Source: a virus | Reading direction: 5' to 3' (one strand) | IMG/VR virus record: IMGVR_UViG_3300036800_000118 | Span: 1-49,866 of that record | Length of the DNA stretch: 49,866 nucleotides | Shown here: positions 41,289 through 48,330 of the stretch, in pieces | Numbering within the stretch: the first letter of the stretch is position 1 | How the letters are laid out: every line of letters starts with the position of its first letter | The notes under the pieces: generated by a model | The model's database searches: none | What the model saw: only the letters and a program-made list of their open reading frames with translations | Told to the model about the DNA's origin: nothing | Translations under genes and position numbers: made by a program

Positions 41289-42380
41289 ATGTTCCGTGCA
41301 CGCCAGATCGTGCTCGTGCTCCTCATCGCCCTACTCGCGATCACGCTCGCGGGGTGCGGCGGAACGACTCCCCGCCGGCATCTCGCGGCGCCCGGGTCGT
41401 GCCCACAGGCCGCGGCCGGTCACGGCTACCCAGGTGCGTGCGCCCCCAGGCAGCAGCTCCAGCTGCTCACCCCGCACGCCGTCGCCGGCGTGAAGTATCC
41501 CGACCGGTCGAACAACGACCCGTGCTACTGCGGCGCCGCGATCCGAGCACAGGGCTACCGCGGCCTGATCGTCAAAGCGAACCAGGGCACCGGCTTCATC
41601 GACCCGACCGCCATCGGCATGGTCCAGTCCGCCCGCGCCGCCGGGCTGACCGTCGGCGTGTACGACTTCGATCAGGATTACACGGTCGCCGAAGCGCGCG
41701 TGTTCGTCGCCCGCGCGCACGCCGCGGGGATCTACCCGGCGACGGCGAACACGTTCCCGCTATACATCGACGTGGAGTTCGGCAACTTCAGCTATCCGGG
41801 GCTGCTCGCGCAGATCGCGTATCTCCGCTCGCAGGGCTACCGGGTCGGGATCTACACCGGCCAGTGGTACTGGACGCCGCATGCGGGCTGCCGCTGGCCA
41901 GGGGGCGTGTCGGCGTGGCTGTCGGGGTATCCGAGCGCGCCGGTGCCGTGCGGCACGACCGGCTACAACGCCCATCAGTTCACGTCGACGCCGACGGACC
42001 TGACCGTCTACCTCGGCTCCGCGGCACAGTTCCGGACGTTCGTTCACGCGACACCGCCCGCGCCGAAGATCGTGTGCTTCGGAAAGCACGCTCAGGGGAA
42101 CACGACCTGCCGCCACGTGCACGCCGAGGTGGTCGCGTGGGCGAAAGCACGGGACTCGAGCGCTCGGGCGTTCGCCGCGCGCGGCTGCCCGACGCTCGCT
42201 CAGCGCGACACCTGGTTCACGACGGCACTCAGGCAGCATCCGCTGACGAGGACGACGTACCGGCGGGGCGCCCTGGCAGCGACGCGTCGCGCGTACCGGC
42301 AGCGTGGCTGCGGCACGTTCCTGGGCCGTCAGGAGCACTTCGGGCTGCTCGTCGAGCAGATCACACGCCGGTACTCGTGA
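41289..42380 (+). CDS. GH25-type endolysin with lipoprotein signal
   Basis: 363 residues. A signal peptide ends in the lipobox LAGC with Cys23. Residues about 65-240 are a GH25 lysozyme-like barrel: RGLIVKANQGTGFIDP, AGLTVGVYDFDQD and the catalytic-type YIDVEFG (Asp161/Glu163), which would cleave the glycan MurNAc-GlcNAc bond. The C-terminal ~120 residues are basic and helical with two Cys, possibly wall-binding. A lipid-anchored lysozyme differs from the usual holin-released form. CAAGGAGGCCCC precedes ATG. Confidence 0.85.
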   Translation: MFRARQIVLVLLIALLAITLAGCGGTTPRRHLAAPGSCPQAAAGHGYPGACAPRQQLQLLTPHAVAGVKYPDRSNNDPCYCGAAIRAQGYRGLIVKANQGTGFIDPTAIGMVQSARAAGLTVGVYDFDQDYTVAEARVFVARAHAAGIYPATANTFPLYIDVEFGNFSYPGLLAQIAYLRSQGYRVGIYTGQWYWTPHAGCRWPGGVSAWLSGYPSAPVPCGTTGYNAHQFTSTPTDLTVYLGSAAQFRTFVHATPPAPKIVCFGKHAQGNTTCRHVHAEVVAWAKARDSSARAFAARGCPTLAQRDTWFTTALRQHPLTRTTYRRGALAATRRAYRQRGCGTFLGRQEHFGLLVEQITRRYS

Positions 42381-42384
42381 CCTG

Positions 42385-42582
42385 ATGGCCAAGGACGCGC
42401 TCAGCGCCGCGGACCTCAGGCTCACCGCCCGGGCGATCCGCGGATATCGCGGCTCGATTCAGCTCACCGCGACGAAGATGGGATCGACCGTTCGCGCTGA
42501 TCGCATCGCGGCGCTGACGCGCCTCGAGAAGCTCTACGGCCAGCTCGCCGACGAGAAAGAGCGCAGAGCCCGCCCGCGATGA
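42385..42582 (+). CDS. Small hypothetical protein
   Basis: 65 residues starting at ATG 42385, coupled to the LuxR-type gene by ATGA. Basic and helical (DLRLTARAIRGYRGSIQL, RLEKLYGQLADEKERR), possibly a partner of that regulator. Not recognised. Confidence 0.55.
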   Translation: MAKDALSAADLRLTARAIRGYRGSIQLTATKMGSTVRADRIAALTRLEKLYGQLADEKERRARPR

Positions 42583-43082
42583 CCGAGGCGGGTTCGGAGC
42601 ACGGATGCCCGCTCACCAGACGCCAGCTGCAGATCGTCGAGCTCCTCGCCGAGGGGTTGACGTACAAGCAGATCGCCCTTCGAGTCGGGCTAGGCCAGAG
42701 CACCGTCCGGTCTCACCTGCACCAGGTGTACGGGAAGCTCGGGGTGCATGACAGGGCGCAGGCGGTCCTCGCGTGCGAGCGTGAGGGATGGATCGACTCG
42801 CCCGGCCTGGACGCATCCGAGCGGATCCTCGTGCGCCTCGAGCGGGTCATGCGCGACCTCTGCCGCCTCGTCCGCGAGCGCAGCCAGCTCACCGACCCCC
42901 AGCGCGCGTTCATCAGCGCGTTCGACCAGCTGCTCTACGCGCAAGGCGACGAGGACAAGCTCGCCGCGCAGAAGGCGCTGGAGAGCACGATCGGGTTGAT
43001 GCTCCCACCCGGGGTCGGCCTCGGCGCCCGCCAGCGGCGGGATCTCGTCGAGCTGCTCGTCGACTACATCGCACGCGCCTGA
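42579..43082 (+). CDS. LuxR/GerE-type HTH regulator
   Basis: 167 residues. The N-terminal LuxR-type HTH is clear: LTRRQLQIVELLAEGLTYKQ, IALRVGLGQSTVRSHLHQVY, GKLGVHDRAQAV. The C-terminal ~95 residues are helical and acidic/basic with no known sensor domain. The reversed order (HTH first) resembles small phage-borne transcription regulators. A late regulator in the lysis region could time lysis or control the downstream genes. Confidence 0.8.
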   Translation: MTEAGSEHGCPLTRRQLQIVELLAEGLTYKQIALRVGLGQSTVRSHLHQVYGKLGVHDRAQAVLACEREGWIDSPGLDASERILVRLERVMRDLCRLVRERSQLTDPQRAFISAFDQLLYAQGDEDKLAAQKALESTIGLMLPPGVGLGARQRRDLVELLVDYIARA

Positions 43083-43104
43083 CCGACCCCGAGAGAGGAA
43101 CCCT

Positions 43105-43932
43105 ATGAGCAGCCTGCTGCACCATCCCGACACCCACTACCTCGGGAAACAAGCGCCCGGCCGGCCGCACGCGATGGTCCACGAGTTCGTCGACGTCGAG
43201 CGGATCGCACCGCAGATCCCCGCGAACATCATCAACTCCCGCGGCCCGAACGGGACGCTGACCGCCCTCGCGATGTACCTCAACGACCGAGAGGGCGACT
43301 GCACCATCGCCGGCGCCGCGAACACGCTAAGGGTCAACAGCAACGGCAGCCAACGCATCACCGACCAGGACGTCCAAACCGGATATGTCCACGTCACCGG
43401 CAGAGAAGGCGCCGCGTTCAACCCGGCGACCGGTCAGAACGACAACGGGTGCGTCGAGGTCGACGTCCTCGACTACTGGGTTCACACCGGCATCGGCGGC
43501 GACAAGCTCCTCGGGCACGCCGGCATCGACGTCGCGAACACCGACGAGATGCGCGCCGTGCTGTACCTCTTCGGATCGATCTACCCCGGGTGGGCGCTCT
43601 CCACCGATCAGCAGACCCAGCCGATCTGGAAGCCCGGGCGGGCCGCGGCCGGCTCCTGGGGCGGGCACTGCGCGCCCATCTACGACTGGTACACGCACAT
43701 TCCGGCCGGTCTGAAGATCGGGAGCACACCCATCCCGGCCGCTCTCGGGCAGGTGATCGTGATGGGCACCTGGGGCGCCTACAAGGCCGCCAGCGAGCCG
43801 TTCCTGCCGTTCGCGTGCGACGAAGCGCACGGCCTCATCACCGACGCGTGGATCGCCCGCAACAAGGGGAACCCCGCGATCGACATGGCGAAGCTCACCG
43901 CCTACCTCAAGACGCTCCGCCCCGAACGCTGA
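43105..43932 (+). CDS. Papain-like cysteine peptidase
   Basis: 275 residues with AGAGAGGAACC upstream. The pattern is EGDCTIAGAANTLRV with candidate nucleophile Cys66, then WGGHCAPIYDWYTH with His188, then MGTWGAYKAAS and CDEAHGLITDAW. From memory this spacing matches a C1-like hypothetical peptidase family seen in bacteria and phages. No signal peptide is visible. It could be a lysis or surface enzyme, or a toxin-like accessory; target unknown. Confidence 0.7.
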   Translation: MSSLLHHPDTHYLGKQAPGRPHAMVHEFVDVERIAPQIPANIINSRGPNGTLTALAMYLNDREGDCTIAGAANTLRVNSNGSQRITDQDVQTGYVHVTGREGAAFNPATGQNDNGCVEVDVLDYWVHTGIGGDKLLGHAGIDVANTDEMRAVLYLFGSIYPGWALSTDQQTQPIWKPGRAAAGSWGGHCAPIYDWYTHIPAGLKIGSTPIPAALGQVIVMGTWGAYKAASEPFLPFACDEAHGLITDAWIARNKGNPAIDMAKLTAYLKTLRPER

Positions 43933-43967
43933 CCCTCACCGTAACCCTCAACTCGAAGGAGACATTG

Positions 43968-44207
43968 ATGACCGACACCCCCACGCCGCCTCCCGCCCCC
44001 GCGCCCTCGCCGACCCCGGCGCCCGTGAAGACGGCGCCGAGCGTGAAGACGATCCTCACCGACGTCGAAGTCGTCCTCGCGGGCGTCGCGACCGTCGGCG
44101 AGGGGGTCCTCGCGACGCTACCCGCCGGCCCGGTGCACACAGCCGTCGCGATCGGCCTGCCGATCGTCGTCGCGCTCGTCGCCTCGCTCCGCAAGCTCGC
44201 CGGCTAA
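43968..44207 (+). CDS. Small Pro-rich membrane protein
   Basis: 79 residues, with GAAGGAGACATTG upstream. Residues 1-25 are Pro/Thr/Ala-rich (TPTPPPAPAPSPTPAP); the remainder has a long amphipathic or hydrophobic helical part (VEVVLAGVATVGEG; TAVAIGLPIVVALVASL) and a basic end. It may be a holin-like pore or a membrane anchor. Not recognised. Confidence 0.6.
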   Translation: MTDTPTPPPAPAPSPTPAPVKTAPSVKTILTDVEVVLAGVATVGEGVLATLPAGPVHTAVAIGLPIVVALVASLRKLAG

Positions 44208-44213
44208 GCCACG

Positions 44214-44786
44214 GTGACGAACGACGAGCTCCGAGTAGTCCGCTGGGAGGACCTCGGCCGGTTCAAAGCGGCCGGCGCGTTCCCAGCGGACTACCCCGCC
44301 GACACCCTCACGTTCTACAGCCCCCGCGACACCGGCGTGCACCAGGTCATCCTGTGGACGCTGCTGCAGGCGCAGCACTCCATCGTCGTGAACATGTACG
44401 GCCTCGACGACGACGACGCAGTCGCTCTCATCGTCGAAGCGACCGCGAAACCCGACGTTTACGTTCAGCTGAACCTCGACTCGAGCCAGGCCGGCGGCGT
44501 GCACGAGCGGGAGCTGCTGAAGAAGTTCCGTGCCGACGAGATCGGGAACAGCGTCGCGATCGGCCGGAGCATCCACGGCGCGATCTCGCACCTGAAGATG
44601 CTTGTGGTCGACGGGCTGTACCTGATCGACGGGTCAACGAACTGGTCAGCGTCCGGAGAGCAGAAGCAAGACAACCAGCTCACCCTCAGCCGCGAGCGGC
44701 CGAGGTGCGCCGAGGCTCGCGCGATCGCCGACCTCAACCACGACGCGATGCTCATGCAGATGCGCGCGAAAGCCGCCCAGCCGTAG
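44214..44786 (+). CDS. Phospholipase D-family protein (HKD)
   Basis: 190 residues from GTG. The C-terminal half has the HKD motif with His126, Lys128 and Asp133 in HLKMLVVDG, followed by GSTNWSASGE and a QDNQL stretch, the standard PLDc_2 pattern. One HKD copy implies a dimer, as in Nuc-type nucleases. The substrate may be DNA or phospholipid. It is the last gene of the late operon, immediately before the terminator, and may serve in exclusion or defence. Confidence 0.85.
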   Translation: MTNDELRVVRWEDLGRFKAAGAFPADYPADTLTFYSPRDTGVHQVILWTLLQAQHSIVVNMYGLDDDDAVALIVEATAKPDVYVQLNLDSSQAGGVHERELLKKFRADEIGNSVAIGRSIHGAISHLKMLVVDGLYLIDGSTNWSASGEQKQDNQLTLSRERPRCAEARAIADLNHDAMLMQMRAKAAQP

Positions 44787-44828
44787 AGCACCGACCCCGC
44801 ACCACATAGCCGCACGAGACCGGCGATC

Positions 44829-44862
44829 GCGCCGCTGACCCCTTGGGGTTGGCGGCGCTTTT
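44829..44862 (+). terminator. Strong intrinsic terminator of the late operon
   Basis: GCGCCGCTGACC pairs with GGTTGGCGGCGC (13 pairs including two G-U) over a short CTTG loop, followed by TTTT. It lies 42 bases after the PLD gene and separates the rightward late operon from the leftward lipoprotein gene. Confidence 0.9.
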
Positions 44863-44868
44863 GTCGTT

Positions 44869-45117
44869 CTAGCCGGTGAACGCCGGGACGCTACAACCGG
44901 GCGGGGCTGGACCTGAGGGTGTTCCGTAGGCACCGACCTCCAGCTCGTACATGGTGTGGGCGCTGGGGGCAGACGGGAAGCTGTCCGTGAACTTGTGTGC
45001 CCACCGCATAGCGTCATTCCACGCTCGCGCACATGCCGTCTGTTGAGATCCCCCGGACCCGCATCCTGCGAGCGCGAGTGCCGCCGCGATAGCTGCCGCT
45101 GCGATAGCCCGTCTCAT
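44869..45117 (-). CDS. Small surface lipoprotein
   Basis: 82 residues on the minus strand. The signal peptide MRRAIAAAAIAAALALAGC has a lipobox with Cys19. The mature part is about 60 residues with two more Cys (TACARAW, PPGCSVP). The ribosome site is a G7-type run a few bases upstream. Lying beside the immunity region and facing away from the late operon, it is a plausible lysogenic-conversion or superinfection-exclusion lipoprotein, which is inference. Confidence 0.75.
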   Translation of the reverse strand: MRRAIAAAAIAAALALAGCGSGGSQQTACARAWNDAMRWAHKFTDSFPSAPSAHTMYELEVGAYGTPSGPAPPGCSVPAFTG

Positions 45118-45256
45118 GTTGCACCCCCCCGTAGTTGAGCGCCTGGTCTTAGCACGCCAAGAGCCCTGCTGGCCCTAGCCAAACGTCTAGGTTCGCGACC
45201 GGGGCGGTCTCGGAGATCACGGCCAGGGCGATGGCTGTTTCATTCCCCCTACCTCC

Positions 45257-45282
45257 CGGCTTGTCAGCGCGCTGACAAGCCG
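45257..45282. repeat. Perfect 26-bp palindrome
   Basis: The sequence CGGCTTGTCAGCG is followed directly by its reverse complement. On the plus strand TTT follows after the palindrome. It could be a bidirectional hairpin terminator or a dimeric operator. It lies between the lipoprotein gene and the rightward promoter. Confidence 0.7.
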
Positions 45283-45317
45283 TTTGTGACGTTTATCCGC
45301 AGATCGGTCCTTCCTAG

Positions 45318-45346
45318 TTGCACCCTCGTTTTCAGGTGCGTAGGGT
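45318..45346 (+). promoter_or_regulatory. Probable sigma-A-type promoter
   Basis: TTGCAC (45318-45323), 17-base spacer, TAGGGT (45341-45346): a TTG-N-A-type -35 and a TAnnnT -10 as in actinobacteria. It reads toward the small gene at 45423. Confidence 0.5.
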
Positions 45347-45422
45347 TTGAGACAGCGCGACGCGGACCGGTCAGGGGGACGGGACTCCGAGCGACGGACT
45401 TCGAGGAAGGGAACGGCTCGTT

Positions 45423-45629
45423 ATGGGGCGCACGGACGGTCGCCAGCTCACGGTGGTCAGCGGCGAGGGGACCCACACTCGCCGCGGTGAGGATGTTCTT
45501 ATAGAGGGGGCACGCATGCTGGCTGATTACCTCACGCGGCAGCTGGAGGCGATTCCGGAGGGCGATCCGTGGCGCCCGGTAGTAGTCGATCTCGCAGGCC
45601 AACATCGCGCCCTTGCTGGCGCGCGATGA
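45423..45629 (+). CDS. Possible small gene facing the repressor
   Basis: 68 residues with GAGGAAGGGAA about 10 bases upstream of ATG and a promoter-like sequence further up. The second half (MLADYLTRQLEAIPEGD) looks protein-like. Its last 98 bases overlap the repressor antisense, so its transcript could also act as antisense RNA against the repressor message. Coding status is uncertain. Confidence 0.4.
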   Translation: MGRTDGRQLTVVSGEGTHTRRGEDVLIEGARMLADYLTRQLEAIPEGDPWRPVVVDLAGQHRALAGAR

Positions 45630-46029
45630 TCCGCAGCACCTCCCCGACCCGCTGAAGCTCAGCCACAGCATCCTCGACACCGAATGCCGGCTCGGCGGCT
45701 TCGGCAGCCTCGATCGGCTCTAGGAGGAACGCCCGCGGGATGCGGAGCGCCTCCGCGATCTTCTCGAGCTCCATCGGGACCGGCTTCGCGATGGTCATCT
45801 GCTCGTAGTCCTCAAGCCGGTTCTTCGTGATCTGGTTCCGGCGGAGAACTTCGTGCTCGGCGAGGCTGCTGACGGCGAGCGGCACTGCGCGCTTGCCGTC
45901 CGCAGACCGGCCGCCCGCGAGATGACGCGCAGCTTTTAGACGCAGACTGACCTGCAGCAGGAGGTCCGCTGAGCGTGTGTCCCCGGTACCGCTAACCACG
46001 GTCGGGCCACCATAGTCCCGAACGATCAC
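45532..46029 (-). CDS. HTH immunity repressor (cI-like)
   Basis: Minus-strand frame of 165 residues if GTG 46029 is the start; GTG 45999 and ATG 46089 are alternatives. The HTH lies in LAVSSLAEHEVLRRNQITKN..LEDYEQ with EKIAEALRIPRAFLLEP following, the XRE-type pattern. The C-terminal part (EPAFGVEDAVAELQRVGEVL) may mediate oligomerisation. No autoprotease motif is seen. Opposite the Cro-type gene across an operator array, it is the best immunity repressor candidate. Confidence 0.75.
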   Translation of the reverse strand: MIVRDYGGPTVVSGTGDTRSADLLLQVSLRLKAARHLAGGRSADGKRAVPLAVSSLAEHEVLRRNQITKNRLEDYEQMTIAKPVPMELEKIAEALRIPRAFLLEPIEAAEAAEPAFGVEDAVAELQRVGEVLRIIARQQGRDVGLRDRLLPGATDRPPESPPAAA

Positions 46030-46102
46030 GAGATTTCCCGATTTGCCCTTGACAACTCGGGAAGTAACGGTATAACTCGGGATGGTCATGAGCAGTTCGG
46101 GA
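46016..46102. promoter_or_regulatory. Operator array: five TCGGGA half-sites
   Basis: TCCCGA at 46016 and 46036, TCGGGA at 46057, 46077 and 46097: starts are 20, 21, 20 and 20 bases apart, about two helical turns. The extended consensus is [AG][ACT]TCGGGA, with the outer two both GTTCGGGA in opposite orientation. Sites 3 and 4 flank and overlap the rightward promoter, so binding would block it. Confidence 0.8.
46049..46076 (+). promoter_or_regulatory. Early rightward promoter (PR-like)
   Basis: TTGACA at 46049-46054, 16-base spacer, TATAAC at 46071-46076: near-consensus sigma-70/sigma-A. The expected transcription start (about 46083) coincides with the ATG of the first gene, so the mRNA would be leaderless or nearly so. 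Confidence 0.85.
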
Positions 46103-46417
46103 CATTCGCTAGTGCTCCGGCCCTCCCAGATGCCCTTCATCGATCCCGAAGCCGCCACCCTCGTCAGAGCACTCCGCGAAGCGCGCGGACTCAGCCCAGA
46201 GGCCCTCGCTCGAGAGATCACCGTGATGGCCGCCGGCGAAGGCTGGACCCGCGGGTCGGTTGACGCGTACACCATCCGTCGGATCGAGGGCACCGCTAGC
46301 CGCAACCGGCCGGGGCGCGTCCCGAGCGCGCGTGTCGCGTTCGTCGTCGCGCACTACTTCGGGATGCGCCCCCACGACATTTGGAAGCCGTCACGGCGAG
46401 TGCAGGTGCCGGCGTGA
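46082..46417 (+). CDS. Cro-like HTH regulator
   Basis: 111 residues. Starts ATG 46082, with ATG 46088 and 46127 possible. HTH layout: LVRALREARGLSPEALAREI, then a variable insert AAGEGWTRGSVDAYTIRRIEG and a terminal ARVAFVVAHYFGMRPHDIW helix pair as in XRE proteins. First gene of the early operon under PR; it likely antagonises the repressor. Confidence 0.75.
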   Translation: MVMSSSGHSLVLRPSQMPFIDPEAATLVRALREARGLSPEALAREITVMAAGEGWTRGSVDAYTIRRIEGTASRNRPGRVPSARVAFVVAHYFGMRPHDIWKPSRRVQVPA

Positions 46418-46632
46418 GCGCTCTTCGCCGCATCCGGATCGACAAGCAGTTGTCGATCGCGGACCTCGCCGCGAAGTCCGATGTCTCGGAGGATCAGATC
46501 CGCAACATCGAGTCCGGCGGGACGCTGAACCCGCGGGTTCGGACGCTCGCGAAGCTAGCGGCGATCCTCGAGGTTGAGCCATCGGAGCTCGATCCGATCC
46601 TCACCGGCACCGCCAGCAGGGACGCCGCGTGA
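46414..46632 (+). CDS. XRE-family HTH protein
   Basis: 72 residues from GTG, coupled to the Cro-like gene. A textbook HTH_3 domain: IRIDKQLSIADLAAKSDVSE, DQIRNIESGGTLNPRVRTLA, KLAAILEVEPSEL. Two consecutive HTH genes indicate a more elaborate lysis-lysogeny switch. Confidence 0.85.
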   Translation: MSALRRIRIDKQLSIADLAAKSDVSEDQIRNIESGGTLNPRVRTLAKLAAILEVEPSELDPILTGTASRDAA

Positions 46633-46668
46633 GTCTTCTTGCCCCTCAACTATCGATGGAGGTATCCG

Positions 46669-46761
46669 ATGGCTGCTTCGACCATCGTCGCCCTGATCGT
46701 CTTGGTGTGGATCGCGCTTGGCGCGTTCTACTGCCTCGCGATGAGCATGCTTTCGCGCTGA
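46669..46761 (+). CDS. 30-residue single-TM microprotein
   Basis: ATG preceded by GGAGGT (46658-46663) with a 5-base spacer, one of the strongest ribosome sites in the window. The whole protein is one membrane helix (STIVALIVLVWIALGAFYCL) with a short tail. Short enough to be missed by gene finders; the ribosome site argues it is real. Confidence 0.65.
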   Translation: MAASTIVALIVLVWIALGAFYCLAMSMLSR

Positions 46762-46791
46762 CCTCGGCTGACGCCGCGATCGGATGTGGTG

Positions 46792-46995
46792 ATGCGCGTG
46801 CTTGAGGCTGATTTCGCGTTCCTGTGGTGGATCGGCTTGTACGCGCTCGCCGTGATCGGCGCTCTGGTGCTGATCACCGCCTGGGTGTGGATTGGGGAGT
46901 TGCTGAGCGCTCGTGCGGAGCGGCGGGAGATCGCCGATCAGCTTCGCGAGATCGACGAGCTTCCGAGCCGGGAGCCACGGAGGGTTCTGTGGTGA
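46792..46995 (+). CDS. Small membrane protein
   Basis: 67 residues from ATG 46792 (GTG 46786 and 46789 precede it in frame). A membrane helix (WWIGLYALAVIGALVLITAW) is followed by a charged helix (RAERREIADQLREIDEL). GTGA-coupled to the next gene. Confidence 0.65.
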   Translation: MRVLEADFAFLWWIGLYALAVIGALVLITAWVWIGELLSARAERREIADQLREIDELPSREPRRVLW

Positions 46996-47333
46996 TCCGG
47001 TTCATGTCTGACCTTGGGTGTGAGCAGGCGCAGCCTGTCCTCATGCGCCCCCATGGCGGCGCCGCTGCGGAGGGACCCTTCCCCTGCCGGATCCGTCCGC
47101 GTCTCCTAGCGTCGCATCGGAGGCTGCGCCTGCTGACATCCAAGCCGGACGATTCTGCTGGCGATGAGCGCTCCGCGATCCGAGCGCTCGGATACTCGAA
47201 GGGCGCGCCGCGCTCGATCGAGGTGCTCCCGCAACGGCCGCCCGGGCCTGTCCTTAACTACGCGCGCCCCCTGGTTTCAGACCCTTCGGGGGCGCGCAAC
47301 GAACAGGTGTTCTCCGGTGAGCTTACCGACTGA
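46992..47333 (+). CDS. Hypothetical protein
   Basis: 113 residues from the coupled GTG 46992. Arg/Pro-rich without clear secondary-structure pattern (FPCRIRPRLLASHRRLRLL). The coupling supports translation, but the composition is weak evidence. Confidence 0.45.
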   Translation: MIRFMSDLGCEQAQPVLMRPHGGAAAEGPFPCRIRPRLLASHRRLRLLTSKPDDSAGDERSAIRALGYSKGAPRSIEVLPQRPPGPVLNYARPLVSDPSGARNEQVFSGELTD

Positions 47334-47574
47334 CCCCGTCGCACACTCACCCTCCACGTCTCGCCGTCGTCGCGGCATTTCCCGCCGGCGCGCGCGGGAC
47401 CTCGCGGAGATCGGCCAGTGGTGGACGCAGGCCGAGACGGGATTGGGATGGCGGATCGCGCAGATCCACCGACGCGACGGGCTCCTACTGCTCGAGCGTC
47501 CCGGCGACGGCCGCCGGTACGTCACCTTCGGAGAGCTGGGGCAAAGCTACACGCTGCTCGAGGACGATCAATGA
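47317..47574 (+). CDS. Hypothetical protein
   Basis: 85 residues from GTG 47317, overlapping the previous gene's end by 17 bases. A basic N-terminus is followed by a compact part (IGQWWTQAETGLGWRIAQIH, GRRYVTFGELGQSYTLL). ATGA-coupled to the next gene. Not recognised. Confidence 0.6.
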   Translation: MSLPTDPVAHSPSTSRRRRGISRRRARDLAEIGQWWTQAETGLGWRIAQIHRRDGLLLLERPGDGRRYVTFGELGQSYTLLEDDQ

Positions 47575-47810
47575 GCCGCCACGCGCCGCGCGCGGCCGCG
47601 GCCGTCACGCCTCCCGTCACGCCGCTGCCGGCGGTCCGCTGCGCGGCGTGCGGAACCCCCGCGGACGACTTCCCGCAGTCGGTCGCGCTGCTACTGAACG
47701 AGGACCAGGTCGTTGAGCTCGAGCAGCTCACGCTCGAGGCCGGCAGCCGTGACCTGTTCGCGGTGATCCGCGGGCAGCACCTCGGATCGTTCGCGAGGTG
47801 GCACGGATGA
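47571..47810 (+). CDS. Small hypothetical protein with CxxC
   Basis: 79 residues. VRCAACGTPADDFPQ near residue 22 offers one CxxC pair; the rest is acidic and helical (NEDQVVELEQLTLEAG). ATGA-coupled on both sides. Confidence 0.6.
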   Translation: MSRHAPRAAAAVTPPVTPLPAVRCAACGTPADDFPQSVALLLNEDQVVELEQLTLEAGSRDLFAVIRGQHLGSFARWHG

Positions 47811-48007
47811 ACCCGCCAGGCGACCCGCCGCCGATCCTGAAGTACTTCGAGTATTCGCATCTCCCCGAGCGCTTGCAGGACGTCAGCCGGCCGTTCTACG
47901 CGCTTGCGCATGCGATGGCCGAGACGGTGCCGGCGGGCCCTGAGCTGAGCGCTGGACTGCGGAAGCTGCTCGAGGCTAAGGACTGCATGGTGAGGGCCGC
48001 TCTGTGA
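47807..48007 (+). CDS. Conserved phage hypothetical protein
   Basis: 66 residues. ILKYFEYSHLPERLQDVSRP..ALAHAMAE and LRKLLEAKDCMVRAAL match, from memory, a very widespread small actinophage family. Entirely helical. Usually found in early operons; function unknown. Confidence 0.8.
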   Translation: MNPPGDPPPILKYFEYSHLPERLQDVSRPFYALAHAMAETVPAGPELSAGLRKLLEAKDCMVRAAL

Positions 48008-48330
48008 TGCGCGAGCAGAGCGTCAGCGGCCACATGCCTGACGAGCTCGTGGCAGCCGCCCTGCGGCTCGCGGGCGCTGATGGCCGCCCGAACTACCTCG
48101 CCGGCCTGCGGGTGCGACGGGAGCTGCTCCGCGCGCCTCGTGGCGGCCTTACCCGCGGGGAGCTCGCGCTCCTGCTGCTCGACGTCGACGACGAGCTCGT
48201 CACGGTCGCGCTCGAGCGGGAGATCGCCGCCGGCCGGGTGGTAGAGGGCATCTCCGGCCGCTCGGATGTTTGGGTCGTTCGGTTCTACCTCGCCGACGCG
48301 GCCGCGACGGCGGCGGAGCTCGGCGGGTGA
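48004..48330 (+). CDS. Hypothetical protein, possible winged helix
   Basis: 108 residues from GTG. The layout LTRGELALLLLDVDDELVTV, ALEREIAAGRVVEGI..RSDVWVVRFY has the helix-strand rhythm of a small winged-helix domain. GTGA-coupled to the replication-like gene. Not firmly recognised. Confidence 0.55.
   Translation: MMREQSVSGHMPDELVAAALRLAGADGRPNYLAGLRVRRELLRAPRGGLTRGELALLLLDVDDELVTVALEREIAAGRVVEGISGRSDVWVVRFYLADAAATAAELGG

Larger units (their letters stand above)
45118..45422. other. Intergenic immunity-region spacer
   Basis: About 300 bases with no gene. It contains a perfect 26-bp palindrome (45257-45282) and a sigma-70-type promoter (45318-45346) reading right. The rest is unremarkable. 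Confidence 0.6.
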
